Shown: positions 33,043-42,834, numbered from the stretch's first letter. The stretch: DNA of 44,236 nucleotides from Pelatocladus maniniholoensis HA4357-MV3 (GCA_019359115.1 JAHHHW010000116.1:1-44236); one strand, 5' to 3'. Numbers and translations are program-made. The notes: generated by a model from the letters alone, not told the origin.

Positions 33043-34107
33043 ATGAACATTGTTATTTTCTCCCACTTTTATCTTGCTCAATCTAATATCCCTGATATCC
33101 CCGATATTCTCAATAGTGGTTTCACGACTGCTAAAACAATTTCGGAAAGTTGGGATAATCAATGGCTAGATTTATTACAAAATAATACTAGTGAAAATTT
33201 ATATGGAGCATTAACAAATCTGGGTGTATTTTTCGCCGTCGGCACCCTATTGTTTTTCATGATACAATGGCTTCGAGATGTAATTTATAGTGAATATTCC
33301 CGTCCAATTTCTGCTTTGATTTGGCCTTTTATAGTAGTAATACTGCTAACCAATACAGGAAGTGGTAGTGTATTATCAAATCTCACACTGGGAATGAGAA
33401 ATTTTATTAATACAGTGAATCAGCAAGTAATCACCACAGCAGATGCTAATAAAAATTACCAGCAAGCATTGAATATGGGTGTTGCTGAAGAAGTCGCTGG
33501 TTCTATGCTGCGTCCTTGCCAGTCATTAACAGGTGAACAACAGATTCAATGTTTTGTGAGAGCCAAAGACAAAACTCAGATTCTTTGGGATACATATAGA
33601 GATTTATATGGTGATAAAGTTTGGATTAGTAGATTAGAAACTAAAATTAATCAAATTGCATATAGCAGCAGTAGCGTATCGGAAAATGCATTTAATTCTC
33701 TGTTAGGTTCCACAGTCCAAACTAGTATCAAAAACTTTCTCATTTCCTTGCAATATGCTTTTCAAAATTTAATCGAAGCTACGATGTTGCTGGTAGCTAC
33801 CCTGGGTCCATTAGCTGTGGGAGGTTCTTTGCTACCTGTTGCTGGTAAACCAATTTTTGCTTGGATGACTGGATTTTTATCGTTGGGAATTGCCAAAATT
33901 TCCTTCACTATAATTGCAATTTTAACTGCCACAGTGATTGTTAATGGCCCTGGTGAAGATGCAACTGCTGATCCTGATTTAATGTGGTTCATGATTTTTT
34001 TGGGACTTTTAGCACCAATAGTATCTTTGCTTTTAGCTGGTGCGGGGGGATTTGCGGTATTTAATGCAATTAGTAATACAGCTGCGTTGGCAAAAGAGAG
34101 GATATAA
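33043..34107 (+). CDS. VirB6/TrbL-like polytopic membrane protein
   Basis: This 354-residue protein has a short N-terminal segment and about five membrane helices: residues 55-78 (LTNLGVFFAVGTLLFFMIQWL), 88-106, 242-262 (TMLLVATLGPLAVGGSLLP), 272-302 (GFLSLGIAKISFTIIAILTA) and 312-340 (MWFMIFLGLLAPIVSLLLAG). The loop between helices 2 and 3 (about residues 107-235) is long, as in VirB6/TrbL, the polytopic component of the inner-membrane complex, and carries two cysteines (RPCQSLTGEQQIQCF). Its stop codon overlaps the next start (TAATG), implying coupled translation. The call is by topology and order. Confidence 0.65.
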   Translation: MNIVIFSHFYLAQSNIPDIPDILNSGFTTAKTISESWDNQWLDLLQNNTSENLYGALTNLGVFFAVGTLLFFMIQWLRDVIYSEYSRPISALIWPFIVVILLTNTGSGSVLSNLTLGMRNFINTVNQQVITTADANKNYQQALNMGVAEEVAGSMLRPCQSLTGEQQIQCFVRAKDKTQILWDTYRDLYGDKVWISRLETKINQIAYSSSSVSENAFNSLLGSTVQTSIKNFLISLQYAFQNLIEATMLLVATLGPLAVGGSLLPVAGKPIFAWMTGFLSLGIAKISFTIIAILTATVIVNGPGEDATADPDLMWFMIFLGLLAPIVSLLLAGAGGFAVFNAISNTAALAKERI

Positions 34108-34934
34108 TGGTACGCCTATTAGAGAAAAAGCAGCGAACAATTAATCTTTTGACTACATTTGCGATCGCAACTTTCGGATTGCAGTTGTTGGCTTTATTTT
34201 TATTAGCATTCCAAGGTTTAAAAATTCGTCAACTTAGTCTGAGAAAACCAGCCTCCTTCGTACAATTAAGAGATGGTCAAGCGATAACTGTTACTGATGA
34301 CTTGGAAAGAGATCCAGAAGCAATTCGCCAATTTGTCAGTAAAACCATGACCTCAATTTTTAATTGGTCTGGTAAACTTCCACCACAAAATATTGAAGAA
34401 GTAACCAAACCCAAACCAGATTTAGGCATACTTATACCAACATCTGAAGGGAATAGCAAAAAAGTTAGTACTAGTAGTTGGATTGCTAGCTTTGCGATCT
34501 CAGAAGATTTTCGCAAAGGTTTTTTAAGTGAAATCGCAGCGATGACCCCACCAGAAGTTTTCACTAATAATTCTAGCCAAGCAATAAACGCACAAATAGT
34601 TATTAAGCGGGTTTACCCTCCTCAAAAAATTAAACCTGGTAAGTGGCGAGTTGGTTTAGTCGCTGACTTGATCCAAACCAAAAAATCGGATGGAAGAAAA
34701 ATAATTATCCCCTTCAATAAAGATTTACTTGTGCAAGCAGTCGATTATTTTCCTTATCCGCTAGATGATACTACCAGCGTTTTGCAAAAAGCAATTTATA
34801 GTACGCGAGCAGAAAAATTAGAAATTTATGAAATCCGTAATTTATGTCTGTTGGATCAATATAATACTTTAACTCAGGAGCAATTAAAGCAGTGTGGAAT
34901 TGAAACAAAATCAGATAGCTTTGTGAGGGAATAA
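34107..34934 (+). CDS. VirB8/TraE-like bitopic protein (copy 1)
   Basis: This 275-residue protein has a short cytoplasmic N-terminus, one helix (about 15-36, TFAIATFGLQLLALFLLAFQ) and a periplasmic domain, the layout of VirB8/TraE/TrbF scaffold proteins. The periplasmic part includes FVQLRDGQAITVTDDLERD, IRQFVSKTMTSIFNWSGKLP and a later strand region KWRVGLVADLIQTKKSDG that fits the NTF2-like fold. It is clearly homologous to the gene at 35141. GAGAGG precedes the ATG, which overlaps the VirB6-like stop by one base. A basic patch next to the helix fits the inside-positive rule. Confidence 0.65.
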   Translation: MVRLLEKKQRTINLLTTFAIATFGLQLLALFLLAFQGLKIRQLSLRKPASFVQLRDGQAITVTDDLERDPEAIRQFVSKTMTSIFNWSGKLPPQNIEEVTKPKPDLGILIPTSEGNSKKVSTSSWIASFAISEDFRKGFLSEIAAMTPPEVFTNNSSQAINAQIVIKRVYPPQKIKPGKWRVGLVADLIQTKKSDGRKIIIPFNKDLLVQAVDYFPYPLDDTTSVLQKAIYSTRAEKLEIYEIRNLCLLDQYNTLTQEQLKQCGIETKSDSFVRE

Positions 34935-35140
34935 AAAATAATTAGACTTTGGTCAGAATTTAATTCATGTTAGAGGTTGTTTGAAAAGTGATTGACTGTG
35001 AACTTAGGCACTTATTCATCCTCAAAACCCCCATCAAATTCCTCTTTTGTAAGGGGGATTTAGGGAATTATAAAACGTTTTACAATCTCTAGGAAGATTT
35101 TTAAAACATCTTCTTAAATGTAATTTAATAGAATTAACTC
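34935..35140. repeat. Spacer with CCCCC/GGGGG hairpin
   Basis: The spacer between the two VirB8-like genes holds a loose CCCCC (about 35029) to GGGGG (about 35054) inverted repeat with CCTCTTTTGTAAGGGGGATT, a common cyanobacterial intergenic element. No gene is present. Confidence 0.4.
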
Positions 35141-35818
35141 ATGCAGTTACTTAAACAAGAAAATAAAAGAAAAAGTAGTATATTACCATTGTTTGCTGTT
35201 GGAACTTTTGGTTTAAATATTTTTGCATTGCTCGTACTAATGTTCCACGGTTCTATGTTGCAGCAGCTAAGTAAGCAATTAACTCCTCAAAGTTTAGTGC
35301 AACTCGCTGATGGTCGTGCTATTACAGCAGATCCCACACAAAATTTAGAACGATATCCAGACACAATCCGGCGTTTCGTCGGTGAAACAATGACCTTAAT
35401 GCTAACCTGGTCTAAACAGCAACCACCGGAAAGTATATGGGAAATTAGTTCAGAACTTTTAACGAATGACGTCAAGCAAAAATTTCAATCCGAGATTCTT
35501 AATACAAATACAGTCAACCAATTTGAAAATCGCGGTGCTGAAAGTGTTTTGATTATTCAAAGAATTTCTCAACCTGTAAAAATTGCTAATGGCAAGTGGA
35601 AAGTAGAGTTGCAAGGGAATCAATTAATATTTAGCAATTCTGATAGATTAGGGAAAGCGATCGCATTTAATAAACAAATCTTAATCCAAGCCATAGATAA
35701 TCAAAAAGTGACATTACCGGATCTACCACTTTCCTGGCATATAGCAGCTTACCGCATCGGTGAAGCTAGACTAGAAATCTACAATATATGTGACATCAAA
35801 GATAAAAACTGCTCCTGA
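35141..35818 (+). CDS. VirB8/TraE-like bitopic protein (copy 2)
   Basis: This 225-residue paralogue of the preceding VirB8-like protein shares the layout and the core pattern: one N-terminal helix (about 15-36, FAVGTFGLNIFALLVLMFHG), then SLVQLADGRAITADPTQNLE, RYPDTIRRFVGETMTLMLTW and PPESIWEIS. It lacks the insertion of roughly 45 residues after PPxxI present in copy 1 (the PKPDLGILIPTSEG stretch). A C-terminal strand region IANGKWKVELQGN aligns with KPGKWRVGLVADL of copy 1. The pair may form a hetero-oligomeric ring; that is inference. No strong ribosome site is seen. Confidence 0.65.
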   Translation: MQLLKQENKRKSSILPLFAVGTFGLNIFALLVLMFHGSMLQQLSKQLTPQSLVQLADGRAITADPTQNLERYPDTIRRFVGETMTLMLTWSKQQPPESIWEISSELLTNDVKQKFQSEILNTNTVNQFENRGAESVLIIQRISQPVKIANGKWKVELQGNQLIFSNSDRLGKAIAFNKQILIQAIDNQKVTLPDLPLSWHIAAYRIGEARLEIYNICDIKDKNCS

Positions 35819-35836
35819 TTAAACAAAAGCTTTATT

Positions 35837-37456
35837 ATGACTCGATATTCTATTCCTTCAGAAACTCATCCAGAAAATATAGATACTCCGATCAATGAGA
35901 ATTACCAACCAGAATTAGGATTATCTGATTGGGAACTGCAAATGGCGAAATTGGTTGGCTTTGAACAAGAGTCTCCAACCATTGAAACACAAACAGAAAC
36001 AGAAGCAGAAGAAAATGCACTCAACTTACCACAATCATCTTCACCTTCACCTTCCCCAGCACCAGAAATTTCCACTAAGCAGCCCTTCTCATCAAATCCT
36101 TTTGCTAAATTAGCCTTGGTAGGGACTACCACTTTTGCTTTAGTTTTAGTGGCTGGTGCTTTTTTATCACAGATGATGAATACTAGCAATCAAAAACCTA
36201 GAAAAACTAATATAGTCTCACCAAAAACGCCGCAAACAAGCACTGAAACGCGCTTGCAACAACTAGAAGGAGAATTAGAGACTCTAAAAACAAAATTAGC
36301 CTTAGCTGAACAAGCGCAAGCTGTAAAATTAGCACAGCAACAACTAAGAACTCAAAAAGTCACATCACGACAACCAACTTCTCAAGAGGAAAATTCCAGA
36401 AATAACAGACCCAAAATTGCTTTGCAAAAAACACCTACACCTACAAAAACAGTGTACATGCCACCAAAGGTAGTAACGCGGATTGTTACAGTACCCCAAA
36501 CTCCACCAAACCCTACTTCCCCGCTACCTGTAGTTCCCACACCAGAAACTCAACCAACAGTTCAATTTACTCCCCAACCCACACCAGATCCATTGCAGGA
36601 ATGGTCCAGATTATCGAAATTGGGTAGCTATGGTCAAGTATTAGCTGTTGCTACACCTAATAACACCAATGTAAATCGTCCAACTCCTGTACCTGTACAA
36701 AATACCAAAGTTCCGCCACAAACGACCAACTCTCAATCCCAGGATAATACCCCAGAACCACCAAGTTCTGTTGTTAGTCAAGCACAACCAAATAGTCCAA
36801 ACTCTGTAAGAGTAGGAACTAGTGTCAAAGCCGTATTAGCTACTGCTGTATTTGGAGAAACTAGTAGAGCGACTAACAATAATAATAAGAAAGATAACAG
36901 TCCTCAAAATGTATTTGTAGTTCGTTTAAAAGAACCATTAAAATCTATAGATGGTGAGGTTGTATTACCAGAAAAAACTGAGTTGTTGACTCAAGTTAGT
37001 TCTATTTCTGAGCAGGGTTTGGTGCAGTTAGATGTAATCAAATTAGTTAAAGAAAACAATGGCAACCTGACAGAGCAAAATCTACCACAAAACGCTATCT
37101 TAATTCGTGCCTCGGCTGGAAAACCTTTAATTGCTAACCAATATAAAAAAGGAACATCCACCACCATGATTGATGCTCAACAATTTGTATTGGGAGGCGT
37201 TGGGAAAGCCGCAGAGTTATTTAATCGTACAGAATCGCAAGTTACTACCACAACTACAGGTACTATTGTTAGCAACAATAATCCCCGACGCAATCTCTTG
37301 GCTGGGATTCTCGAAGGTGGTGTGAAAACAGTAGTTCCCCAAATTACTCAGCGTAATCAACAAGCGATTTCTCAAGCAATGCAACGCACTAATATTTGGT
37401 TTTTACCAGCAGGAAAAGAAATAGAAATATATATTAATCAAACCATTCAGCTTTAA
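35837..37456 (+). CDS. VirB10/TrbI/TraB-like envelope-spanning protein
   Basis: This 539-residue protein has the full VirB10 plan. Residues 1-90 are a cytoplasmic acidic, Ser/Pro-rich tail. Residues 91-113 form one helix (LALVGTTTFALVLVAGAFLS). Residues about 133-170 are coiled coil (LQQLEGELETLKTKLALAEQ). Residues about 195-325 are Pro/Thr-rich and would span the periplasm. The C-terminal domain (about 328-539) begins SVRVGTSVKAVLATAVFGET, resembling the start of the TraB/VirB10 C-terminal beta domain, and continues with VVLPEKTELLTQVSSISEQG and the final NIWFLPAGKEIEIYINQTI, typical of TrbI/TraB ends. It starts 18 bases after the second VirB8-like gene. This is the strongest structural match in the block after the ATPase. 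Confidence 0.8.
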   Translation: MTRYSIPSETHPENIDTPINENYQPELGLSDWELQMAKLVGFEQESPTIETQTETEAEENALNLPQSSSPSPSPAPEISTKQPFSSNPFAKLALVGTTTFALVLVAGAFLSQMMNTSNQKPRKTNIVSPKTPQTSTETRLQQLEGELETLKTKLALAEQAQAVKLAQQQLRTQKVTSRQPTSQEENSRNNRPKIALQKTPTPTKTVYMPPKVVTRIVTVPQTPPNPTSPLPVVPTPETQPTVQFTPQPTPDPLQEWSRLSKLGSYGQVLAVATPNNTNVNRPTPVPVQNTKVPPQTTNSQSQDNTPEPPSSVVSQAQPNSPNSVRVGTSVKAVLATAVFGETSRATNNNNKKDNSPQNVFVVRLKEPLKSIDGEVVLPEKTELLTQVSSISEQGLVQLDVIKLVKENNGNLTEQNLPQNAILIRASAGKPLIANQYKKGTSTTMIDAQQFVLGGVGKAAELFNRTESQVTTTTTGTIVSNNNPRRNLLAGILEGGVKTVVPQITQRNQQAISQAMQRTNIWFLPAGKEIEIYINQTIQL

Positions 37457-37534
37457 TTGTCATTTGTCATTTGTCATTACCAATTATCAATTATCGACCT
37501 CAACGGATAGTATGAGTGTTCAAGTGGACATGAG

Positions 37535-38116
37535 ATGAAACATCACATTAACCTGCAATTCAAACCCCCAAAAAATTCTTATAATCTAGCTTCCCTAATT
37601 TTTTCTGTTGCAATCATTGTGGTAGCAGGTCGTGCTTTGGCAAATAATGCTGTTCTCCGTTCCATGTTTTCTTGTCAAGCACAAGGTTTAGGGGGAGCAA
37701 CACCTACTGTCAACGTCTGGTTTCAGCAAGGGACAAATTTAAGTTTTATTCCAGCTGGAGAAACAATTAAAAAAGTTTGGTTAAACGACCCATCCCAAGT
37801 GACAATGGATTTTGATGGGCCAATGTGTATGCAGTTTGGTCCAGATCGTAATAACAACGCCGGAGATTGTAAAAACTCCGCAGCACATGTAATTCAACTC
37901 AGACGAATTGAAAAAATAAATATTCCTGGTCTACCTAACGCCGATAAAACACTCCTAACAGTAGTTACTGAAGGAGGTGGAAAAAATAAGTTATACACCT
38001 TTGAAATTGTTTATGATACTGGCGCTCCCCAATATCATACTTTAGCAATTTACCCTGATCCCCCTACTGCTAGTTCAACTCCTGCTTGCGTGAGAGTTGG
38101 ACAATCAAAAAATTAA
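37535..38116 (+). CDS. VirB9/TraK-like periplasmic protein
   Basis: This 193-residue exported protein has a hydrophobic signal (LASLIFSVAIIVVAGRALA, cleavage before NN). The mature part reads VNVWFQQGTNLSFIPAGETI, then KKVWLNDPSQVTMDFDGPMC, then VIQLRRIEKINIPGLPNADK and YTFEIVYDTGAPQYHTLAIY. This follows the VirB9/TraK N-domain pattern, in which a first strand pair ends in a V-x-L-x-D-P-S turn and the domain closes with a YTFxI strand. The C-terminal domain that binds VirB7 appears short or missing. It is the last gene of the block; the 3' end overlaps the convergent lnt gene by 47 bases. VirB9 normally precedes VirB10, so the order is reversed here. Confidence 0.65.
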   Translation: MKHHINLQFKPPKNSYNLASLIFSVAIIVVAGRALANNAVLRSMFSCQAQGLGGATPTVNVWFQQGTNLSFIPAGETIKKVWLNDPSQVTMDFDGPMCMQFGPDRNNNAGDCKNSAAHVIQLRRIEKINIPGLPNADKTLLTVVTEGGGKNKLYTFEIVYDTGAPQYHTLAIYPDPPTASSTPACVRVGQSKN

Positions 38117-39710
38117 TCAGCCATATTCCCCCAGCTGATACTAATAATAACGGCGTTAACCAATCACCCCAACGCACATATAAACTCTGTGTCTGGCGGC
38201 GATAAATAGTTTCAGCGTGAATTTCGTAAGTATTATGTCCAGATATCCATTTTGTTCTCCCATGAGGATCTACAAAAGCTGAATATCCTGTATTCGTCGC
38301 CCGTACTGCCCATCTATCAGTTTCAATTGCCCGCATGATATCCTGGGCATGATGCTGTGCTGGCATTGATGCACTGTAATGAGCATCATTAGATGAGCTG
38401 AGGATAAACTGTCCGCCTGCTTGAGCTTGATAGCGAAATACTTCGGGAAAAGCAGATTCGTAACAAATACTTGCGATCGCACGACCAAAAGGCGTATTAA
38501 AGATTTGATTTGGTGAACCAGGAACTTGGTGTTCATCCAGTGGTGACAAACGACTAATAATACTGCCTAAAAGTTCTTCAAATGGGACATACTCACCAAT
38601 AGGTACTAACTTCACCTTGTCGTAATGGCTAAAGAGTTTACCATCTTTTGTGACAGTTAGTAAGCTATTTGTATAACTTTTTCCCTTTTGTCCAAAACCG
38701 CCAATCCAAGCTACCACTCCTTGCGATCGCACCGCCGCCACTAAGGAACTACGCATGATATTTTGCTCAAAGAAAGGTAAGGCTCCTTCTGGCGTTAGTA
38801 CTGCGTCTACTTTTTGATTTGCTAAGGTTAGATACCCAGTAGTGTAGCCTTCTAAAGCGCGACGCAGGCCTTCTGGATAAAGCTTAATTTGGTTAGGAAT
38901 GTTACCTTGAATAATTCCGATCTTCAGGGCTGCGGTTGGTGGTTGAATCAGGGGACGGGTGTATAAGACAAAACCAATCAGGTGTAGGGTGGTTAATAAT
39001 CCTGTGGCAGTAATTAGATATTTATTCACGAACCGCCAAGGCGCTTCGCGTGTATCGCAATTAATAAAAGCTTCTGCAATCAGACCATTCACAGCGACTA
39101 TCGCTGCTGTTACGGCATAGGGACCGGAAAGTTGACCAAGATGTAAAATTGCGAGATTATACGGACTTTGTGTGTAAGAAATAGAACTCCAAAATAATGC
39201 TCCCCAACTCAATATTGTCTCGACACCACACCATAAGGCAGTACCAATGAGAACACGAACGTAGGGTTGTGGGATAGAATAACAAATAATTCTCATCCCT
39301 GTTGCCCACACCGCCACAGATGCAGCACCCCAGAGAGTGATGAATACCCAACAAAAAACAGCTATTCCCAAACTTGCTAGCCAAGGAACCCCCATCCAAG
39401 TCATGGGGTGAATTCCTGTGATCCAAGATAGGGCGAAACCGTGATAACCAATACCCCAAGCTAGAGAGATGGACAGAAGTGGGATTTTTGGTTTTGCAGA
39501 ATTAACTACTAACACCCATAGAGGTGCTAAGGCGAACCATGCTAAAAACCAAGCATTGATGGGGGCGACGGTCAGCCCCATCAAAATACCGCTAAAGGCG
39601 GCGATCGCGAAACGCAGAAGCACAGATCCACGGAGGCTGAGAGTAAATATTTCTCCTCGTCCCCGTGTCTGTTTGTTCCCGTGTCCTTTCTTACTCTGGT
39701 TCTGTCGCAT
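38070..39710 (-). CDS. lnt: Apolipoprotein N-acyltransferase
   Basis: Lnt adds the third acyl chain to lipoproteins at the outer face of the inner membrane. About the first 240 residues hold several membrane helices ([35 protein letters not shown]; and others). The nitrilase domain follows with the catalytic triad Glu (LTPEGALPF), Lys ([16 protein letters not shown]) and Cys ([15 protein letters not shown]). A last helix ([20 protein letters not shown]) closes the protein. The ATG at 39710 is chosen over a GTG at 39713. The first ~25 residues (Lys/Gly/Arg-rich) come from repeat-like DNA, so the true start could be further in. The start overlaps the end of gyrA by about 20 bases, implying co-transcription. 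Confidence 0.92.
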   Translation of the reverse strand: MRQNQSKKGHGNKQTRGRGEIFTLSLRGSVLLRFAIAAFSGILMGLTVAPINAWFLAWFALAPLWVLVVNSAKPKIPLLSISLAWGIGYHGFALSWITGIHPMTWMGVPWLASLGIAVFCWVFITLWGAASVAVWATGMRIICYSIPQPYVRVLIGTALWCGVETILSWGALFWSSISYTQSPYNLAILHLGQLSGPYAVTAAIVAVNGLIAEAFINCDTREAPWRFVNKYLITATGLLTTLHLIGFVLYTRPLIQPPTAALKIGIIQGNIPNQIKLYPEGLRRALEGYTTGYLTLANQKVDAVLTPEGALPFFEQNIMRSSLVAAVRSQGVVAWIGGFGQKGKSYTNSLLTVTKDGKLFSHYDKVKLVPIGEYVPFEELLGSIISRLSPLDEHQVPGSPNQIFNTPFGRAIASICYESAFPEVFRYQAQAGGQFILSSSNDAHYSASMPAQHHAQDIMRAIETDRWAVRATNTGYSAFVDPHGRTKWISGHNTYEIHAETIYRRQTQSLYVRWGDWLTPLLLVSAGGIWLINFLIVQLSRKQELN

Positions 39711-42282
39711 CACCAGTATCGGGGGGAACGATCGCTACTCCTGTAATCACATCATCTTCGTCTAGACGTTGTACGCGTACTCCTGTGGCAGAACGGGATT
39801 GGACGGAAATTGCATTCACTGCCTGTCTGATGATAATACCGCGACTTGTAACCATCATAATTTCATCGTCGTTATTGACAATGTGTAAGTTGGCTAGTTG
39901 GTCTTTGATTTTACGGTTTTTGAATTTGGTTGCCATTAAACCTTGACCAGCCCGATTTTGCAAGCGGAATTGGGCAACGGGTACGCGTTTACCGTAACCT
40001 CCAATTGTAATTATCAGTACCCACGGTCCGTCATGACCGTTACCTGGTACTTCTGGGGTTTCTTCGGTTTCGATTTCTTCGGTTTCGATTTCTTCGATTG
40101 CTTCGATTTCTGCTTCTGAGACAGGAGTCAAATTATCTAGAACGGCTGCGGGTAGAATATCCATTCCTACCAGTTCATCTTTAGCCTTGAGTTTCATGGA
40201 TTTCACACCACGAGTAGCACGACCGAGAGGACGCAGTTGTTCATGGTTACAACGGAAGTGAATGGCCATACCTTGACGGGAACCAATGATCACGCTGTCT
40301 TCGACTTTTGCCCGTCGTACCCAGCGTAGTTGATCGCCTTCTTCTAGGGAAATGGCAATTAAGCCGTTGGCACGAATATGACTAAACGCTTCCAATACGG
40401 TTTTCTTGATGTTGCCACCTTTGGTGAGCATGACCAAATACTCATCGCTGGTAAACTCGCTGACGGGTACGATGGAGGTAATTTTTTCTTCTTTGGGAAT
40501 TGGCAACATCTGCACAATTGCTGTACCGCGACTGGTACGGGAACTTACGGGAATTTGGTAGGCTTTAAGGCAGTAAACCACACCGCGATCGCTAAAGAAT
40601 AACAGACTATCGTGGTCACAACAGGTCAAGAAATGCTCGACGCCATCATCTTCTTTGACTTTGGCAGCCGCTTTACCTCTGGTGGCACGGTTTTGTGCTT
40701 CAAAGGTGTTAACGGGCATCCGTTTGATATAACCTTGCTCGGTAATTAAAATGATCGCTTTTTCGTTGGCGATTAGGTCTATGTCTTCTAAGTCGCCTTC
40801 GCCGTGAGTAATTAACGTCCGCCGAGGTGTAGCAAATTTAGTTTTGAGATACTGGATTTCGGTTTCGATAATTTGCAGTATCCGTTCACGCTTTGCCAAA
40901 ATATCTTGCAAGTCGGCAATTTGAGCTTGTAATGCTTCATGTTCTTGGCGGATTTTATCTGCTTCTAGGGCTGTTAATCGCCGCAATTGCATTTGTAAGA
41001 TTGCATCTGCTTGCGCTTCTGATAGTCCGTAAGTTGTGATTAACTCTCCTTTGGCTGTTGGTGTATCAGCAGCGTGGCGAATTAAGGCAATAATTGCATC
41101 GAGGTGAGATAGGGCAATTAATAACCCTTGCAAGATATGGTCACGTTCTTCAGCTTTCCGTAGTTCGTATTGGGTGCGTCTGGTGATCGCTTCGATCCGA
41201 AAATCCAGAAATACTTGTAGAAACTGCTTGATGGTGAGGATTTGGGGTTCACCGTTGACCAACGCCAACATATTGGCCCCGAAATTAGCTTGCAGGGGCG
41301 TTTGCTTGTAGAGGTTGTTCAGAACTACACGGGGATAGGCGTCGCGCTTGAGTTCGATGACAATTCGCATCCCATCGCGATCGCTTTCATCTCGGATGTC
41401 AGCAATTCCCTCGATGCGCTTGTCGTTTACCAACTCGGCAATTTTCTCAATTAATGCAGCTTTGTTGGTTTGATAGGGTAACTCGGTGACGATAATTGCT
41501 TCCCTTTCTGGGCGTCCTCGCATTTCGATGGTTTCAATATTTGCTACACCGCGCATGGTTATAGAACCGCGTCCAGTGGTGTAAGCTTCTTTGATCGCCG
41601 CAGTACCAAGAATGTGAGCGCCTGTCGGAAAGTCAGGTCCGTGGATATACTGCATTACTTGGGTATCAGTTATTTCTGGGTTCTGAATCACTGCTACTAA
41701 CCCATCAATCAACTCACCCAAATTATGAGGCGGGATGTTGGTTGCCATCCCAACAGCGATCCCCGAAGAACCATTCAATAACAACTGTGGTAATCGTGCG
41801 GGTAACACAGTCGGTTCTTGCTGGGAACCGTCGAAGTTATCGGCAAAATCTACGGTTTCTGATTCGATATCTTGCAGCAGAGCATCGCTAGTCAAAGCTT
41901 GCAAGCGGCATTCGGTGTAACGCATGGCCGCCGGAGGGTCGTTATCTACAGAGCCAAAATTACCATGCCCTGCAATTAAAGGCGATCGCATGGAAAAATC
42001 CTGTGCCATCCGCACTAAGGCGTCATACACTGCTGTGTCGCCGTGGGGGTGATATTTACCCAAAACTTCCCCCACAACACGCGCACATTTACGGAAGGGA
42101 CGGTCTGAGGTCAACCCCAACTCATGCATAGCGTAGAGGATACGCCGATGGACAGGTTTCAGACCATCCCTGGCATCTGGTAGCGCCCGTCCAACAATGA
42201 CGCTCATGGCATACTCCAGGTAAGACCTGGACATTTCGTTTCGCAGATCTGTAGGGATAATCCTCTCCTGAGAGGTTGTCAT
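39691..42282 (-). CDS. gyrA: DNA gyrase subunit A (type IIA topoisomerase A subunit)
   Basis: GyrA cuts and rejoins DNA in negative supercoiling with GyrB. The 863-residue protein has the winged-helix and tower domains, with the active-site tyrosine in [11 protein letters not shown]. The quinolone-determining region is [20 protein letters not shown], with Thr where E. coli has Ser83. The C-terminal beta-pinwheel follows (six blades, for example [17 protein letters not shown] and [17 protein letters not shown]). The GyrA-box position (Q-R-R-G-G-K-G in E. coli) reads QNRATRG, and a later blade has QNRAGQG. An acidic Glu/Ile/Thr-rich insert ([11 protein letters not shown]) lies in one blade. ParC is the alternative, but the length and pinwheel favour GyrA. 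Confidence 0.9.
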   Translation of the reverse strand: MTTSQERIIPTDLRNEMSRSYLEYAMSVIVGRALPDARDGLKPVHRRILYAMHELGLTSDRPFRKCARVVGEVLGKYHPHGDTAVYDALVRMAQDFSMRSPLIAGHGNFGSVDNDPPAAMRYTECRLQALTSDALLQDIESETVDFADNFDGSQQEPTVLPARLPQLLLNGSSGIAVGMATNIPPHNLGELIDGLVAVIQNPEITDTQVMQYIHGPDFPTGAHILGTAAIKEAYTTGRGSITMRGVANIETIEMRGRPEREAIIVTELPYQTNKAALIEKIAELVNDKRIEGIADIRDESDRDGMRIVIELKRDAYPRVVLNNLYKQTPLQANFGANMLALVNGEPQILTIKQFLQVFLDFRIEAITRRTQYELRKAEERDHILQGLLIALSHLDAIIALIRHAADTPTAKGELITTYGLSEAQADAILQMQLRRLTALEADKIRQEHEALQAQIADLQDILAKRERILQIIETEIQYLKTKFATPRRTLITHGEGDLEDIDLIANEKAIILITEQGYIKRMPVNTFEAQNRATRGKAAAKVKEDDGVEHFLTCCDHDSLLFFSDRGVVYCLKAYQIPVSSRTSRGTAIVQMLPIPKEEKITSIVPVSEFTSDEYLVMLTKGGNIKKTVLEAFSHIRANGLIAISLEEGDQLRWVRRAKVEDSVIIGSRQGMAIHFRCNHEQLRPLGRATRGVKSMKLKAKDELVGMDILPAAVLDNLTPVSEAEIEAIEEIETEEIETEETPEVPGNGHDGPWVLIITIGGYGKRVPVAQFRLQNRAGQGLMATKFKNRKIKDQLANLHIVNNDDEIMMVTSRGIIIRQAVNAISVQSRSATGVRVQRLDEDDVITGVAIVPPDTGDATEPE

Positions 42283-42761
42283 AACCTAAAAAACTCCAAT
42301 AATGGCTAGTTTTAGCGATTAAAGCGAAAATAAGCAAAATTATTACAAACTAAGCTGGAATAATTGCCATAATTTGTTACAATTTTAGCACAAATTGTCT
42401 ATTTCTGGCTGTTAAGCAAGACCTAGCGTCGCTCAAGATTCAAGGAGCAAGGACAAATATTTTGTAGTTAGTTGGTCATTTATGGCTGTTGTTAAAGCAC
42501 AGGTAATTTTGATTGCTCAGAAAGTTAATCACATACAGCGTATTGCAGGTTTATGAGGTACAGACTATTCGGTCATAAATTATAAGAAAGTTTTTCACTC
42601 AATCAGAGATGTACCTCATTTACTTGAAAACTGCTGTAAAAAGCTAGGCTCTTACCAATTTTTGTTGATCAAGGTCAGAGCCATCATTTGTTGATTGAGA
42701 TTTTACCCTAATTTGGCGGAATGCCCCTATCTCGGCGAAGCAGGTTAGGGTACTTCACAAA
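42283..42761. other. Gap between gyrA and tRNA-Arg, with a 67-nt inverted-repeat element
   Basis: No gene is supported. ATGAGGTACA (42553-42562) and TGTACCTCAT (42610-42619) are perfect 10-bp inverted repeats bounding 67 bases. The rest is AT-rich and would include the gyrA promoter. Confidence 0.5.
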
Positions 42762-42834
42762 CGAGCGTGGAGGGATTCGAACCCCCGACCTACAGAACCG
42801 GAATCTGACGCTCTATCCACTGAGCTACACGCCC
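42762..42834 (-). tRNA. tRNA-Arg, anticodon CCG
   Basis: On the minus strand the acceptor stem GGGCGTG (from 42834) pairs with CACGCTC (one G-U). The D arm is GCTC-AGTGGATA-GAGC, the anticodon stem CAGA/TCTG with loop TTCCGGT gives anticodon CCG (reads CGG, Arg), and the T arm is GGGGG-TTCGAAT-CCCTC. The discriminator base is G and no CCA is encoded. No integrase or attachment-site duplication is seen around it. Confidence 0.93.

Noticed and set aside
28253-38116. Integrated conjugative element or plasmid insertion
   Set aside because: No relaxase, coupling protein, integrase, partition gene or attachment duplication is visible, and tRNA-Arg at 42762-42834 is separated from the block by lnt and gyrA with no repeated tRNA end.
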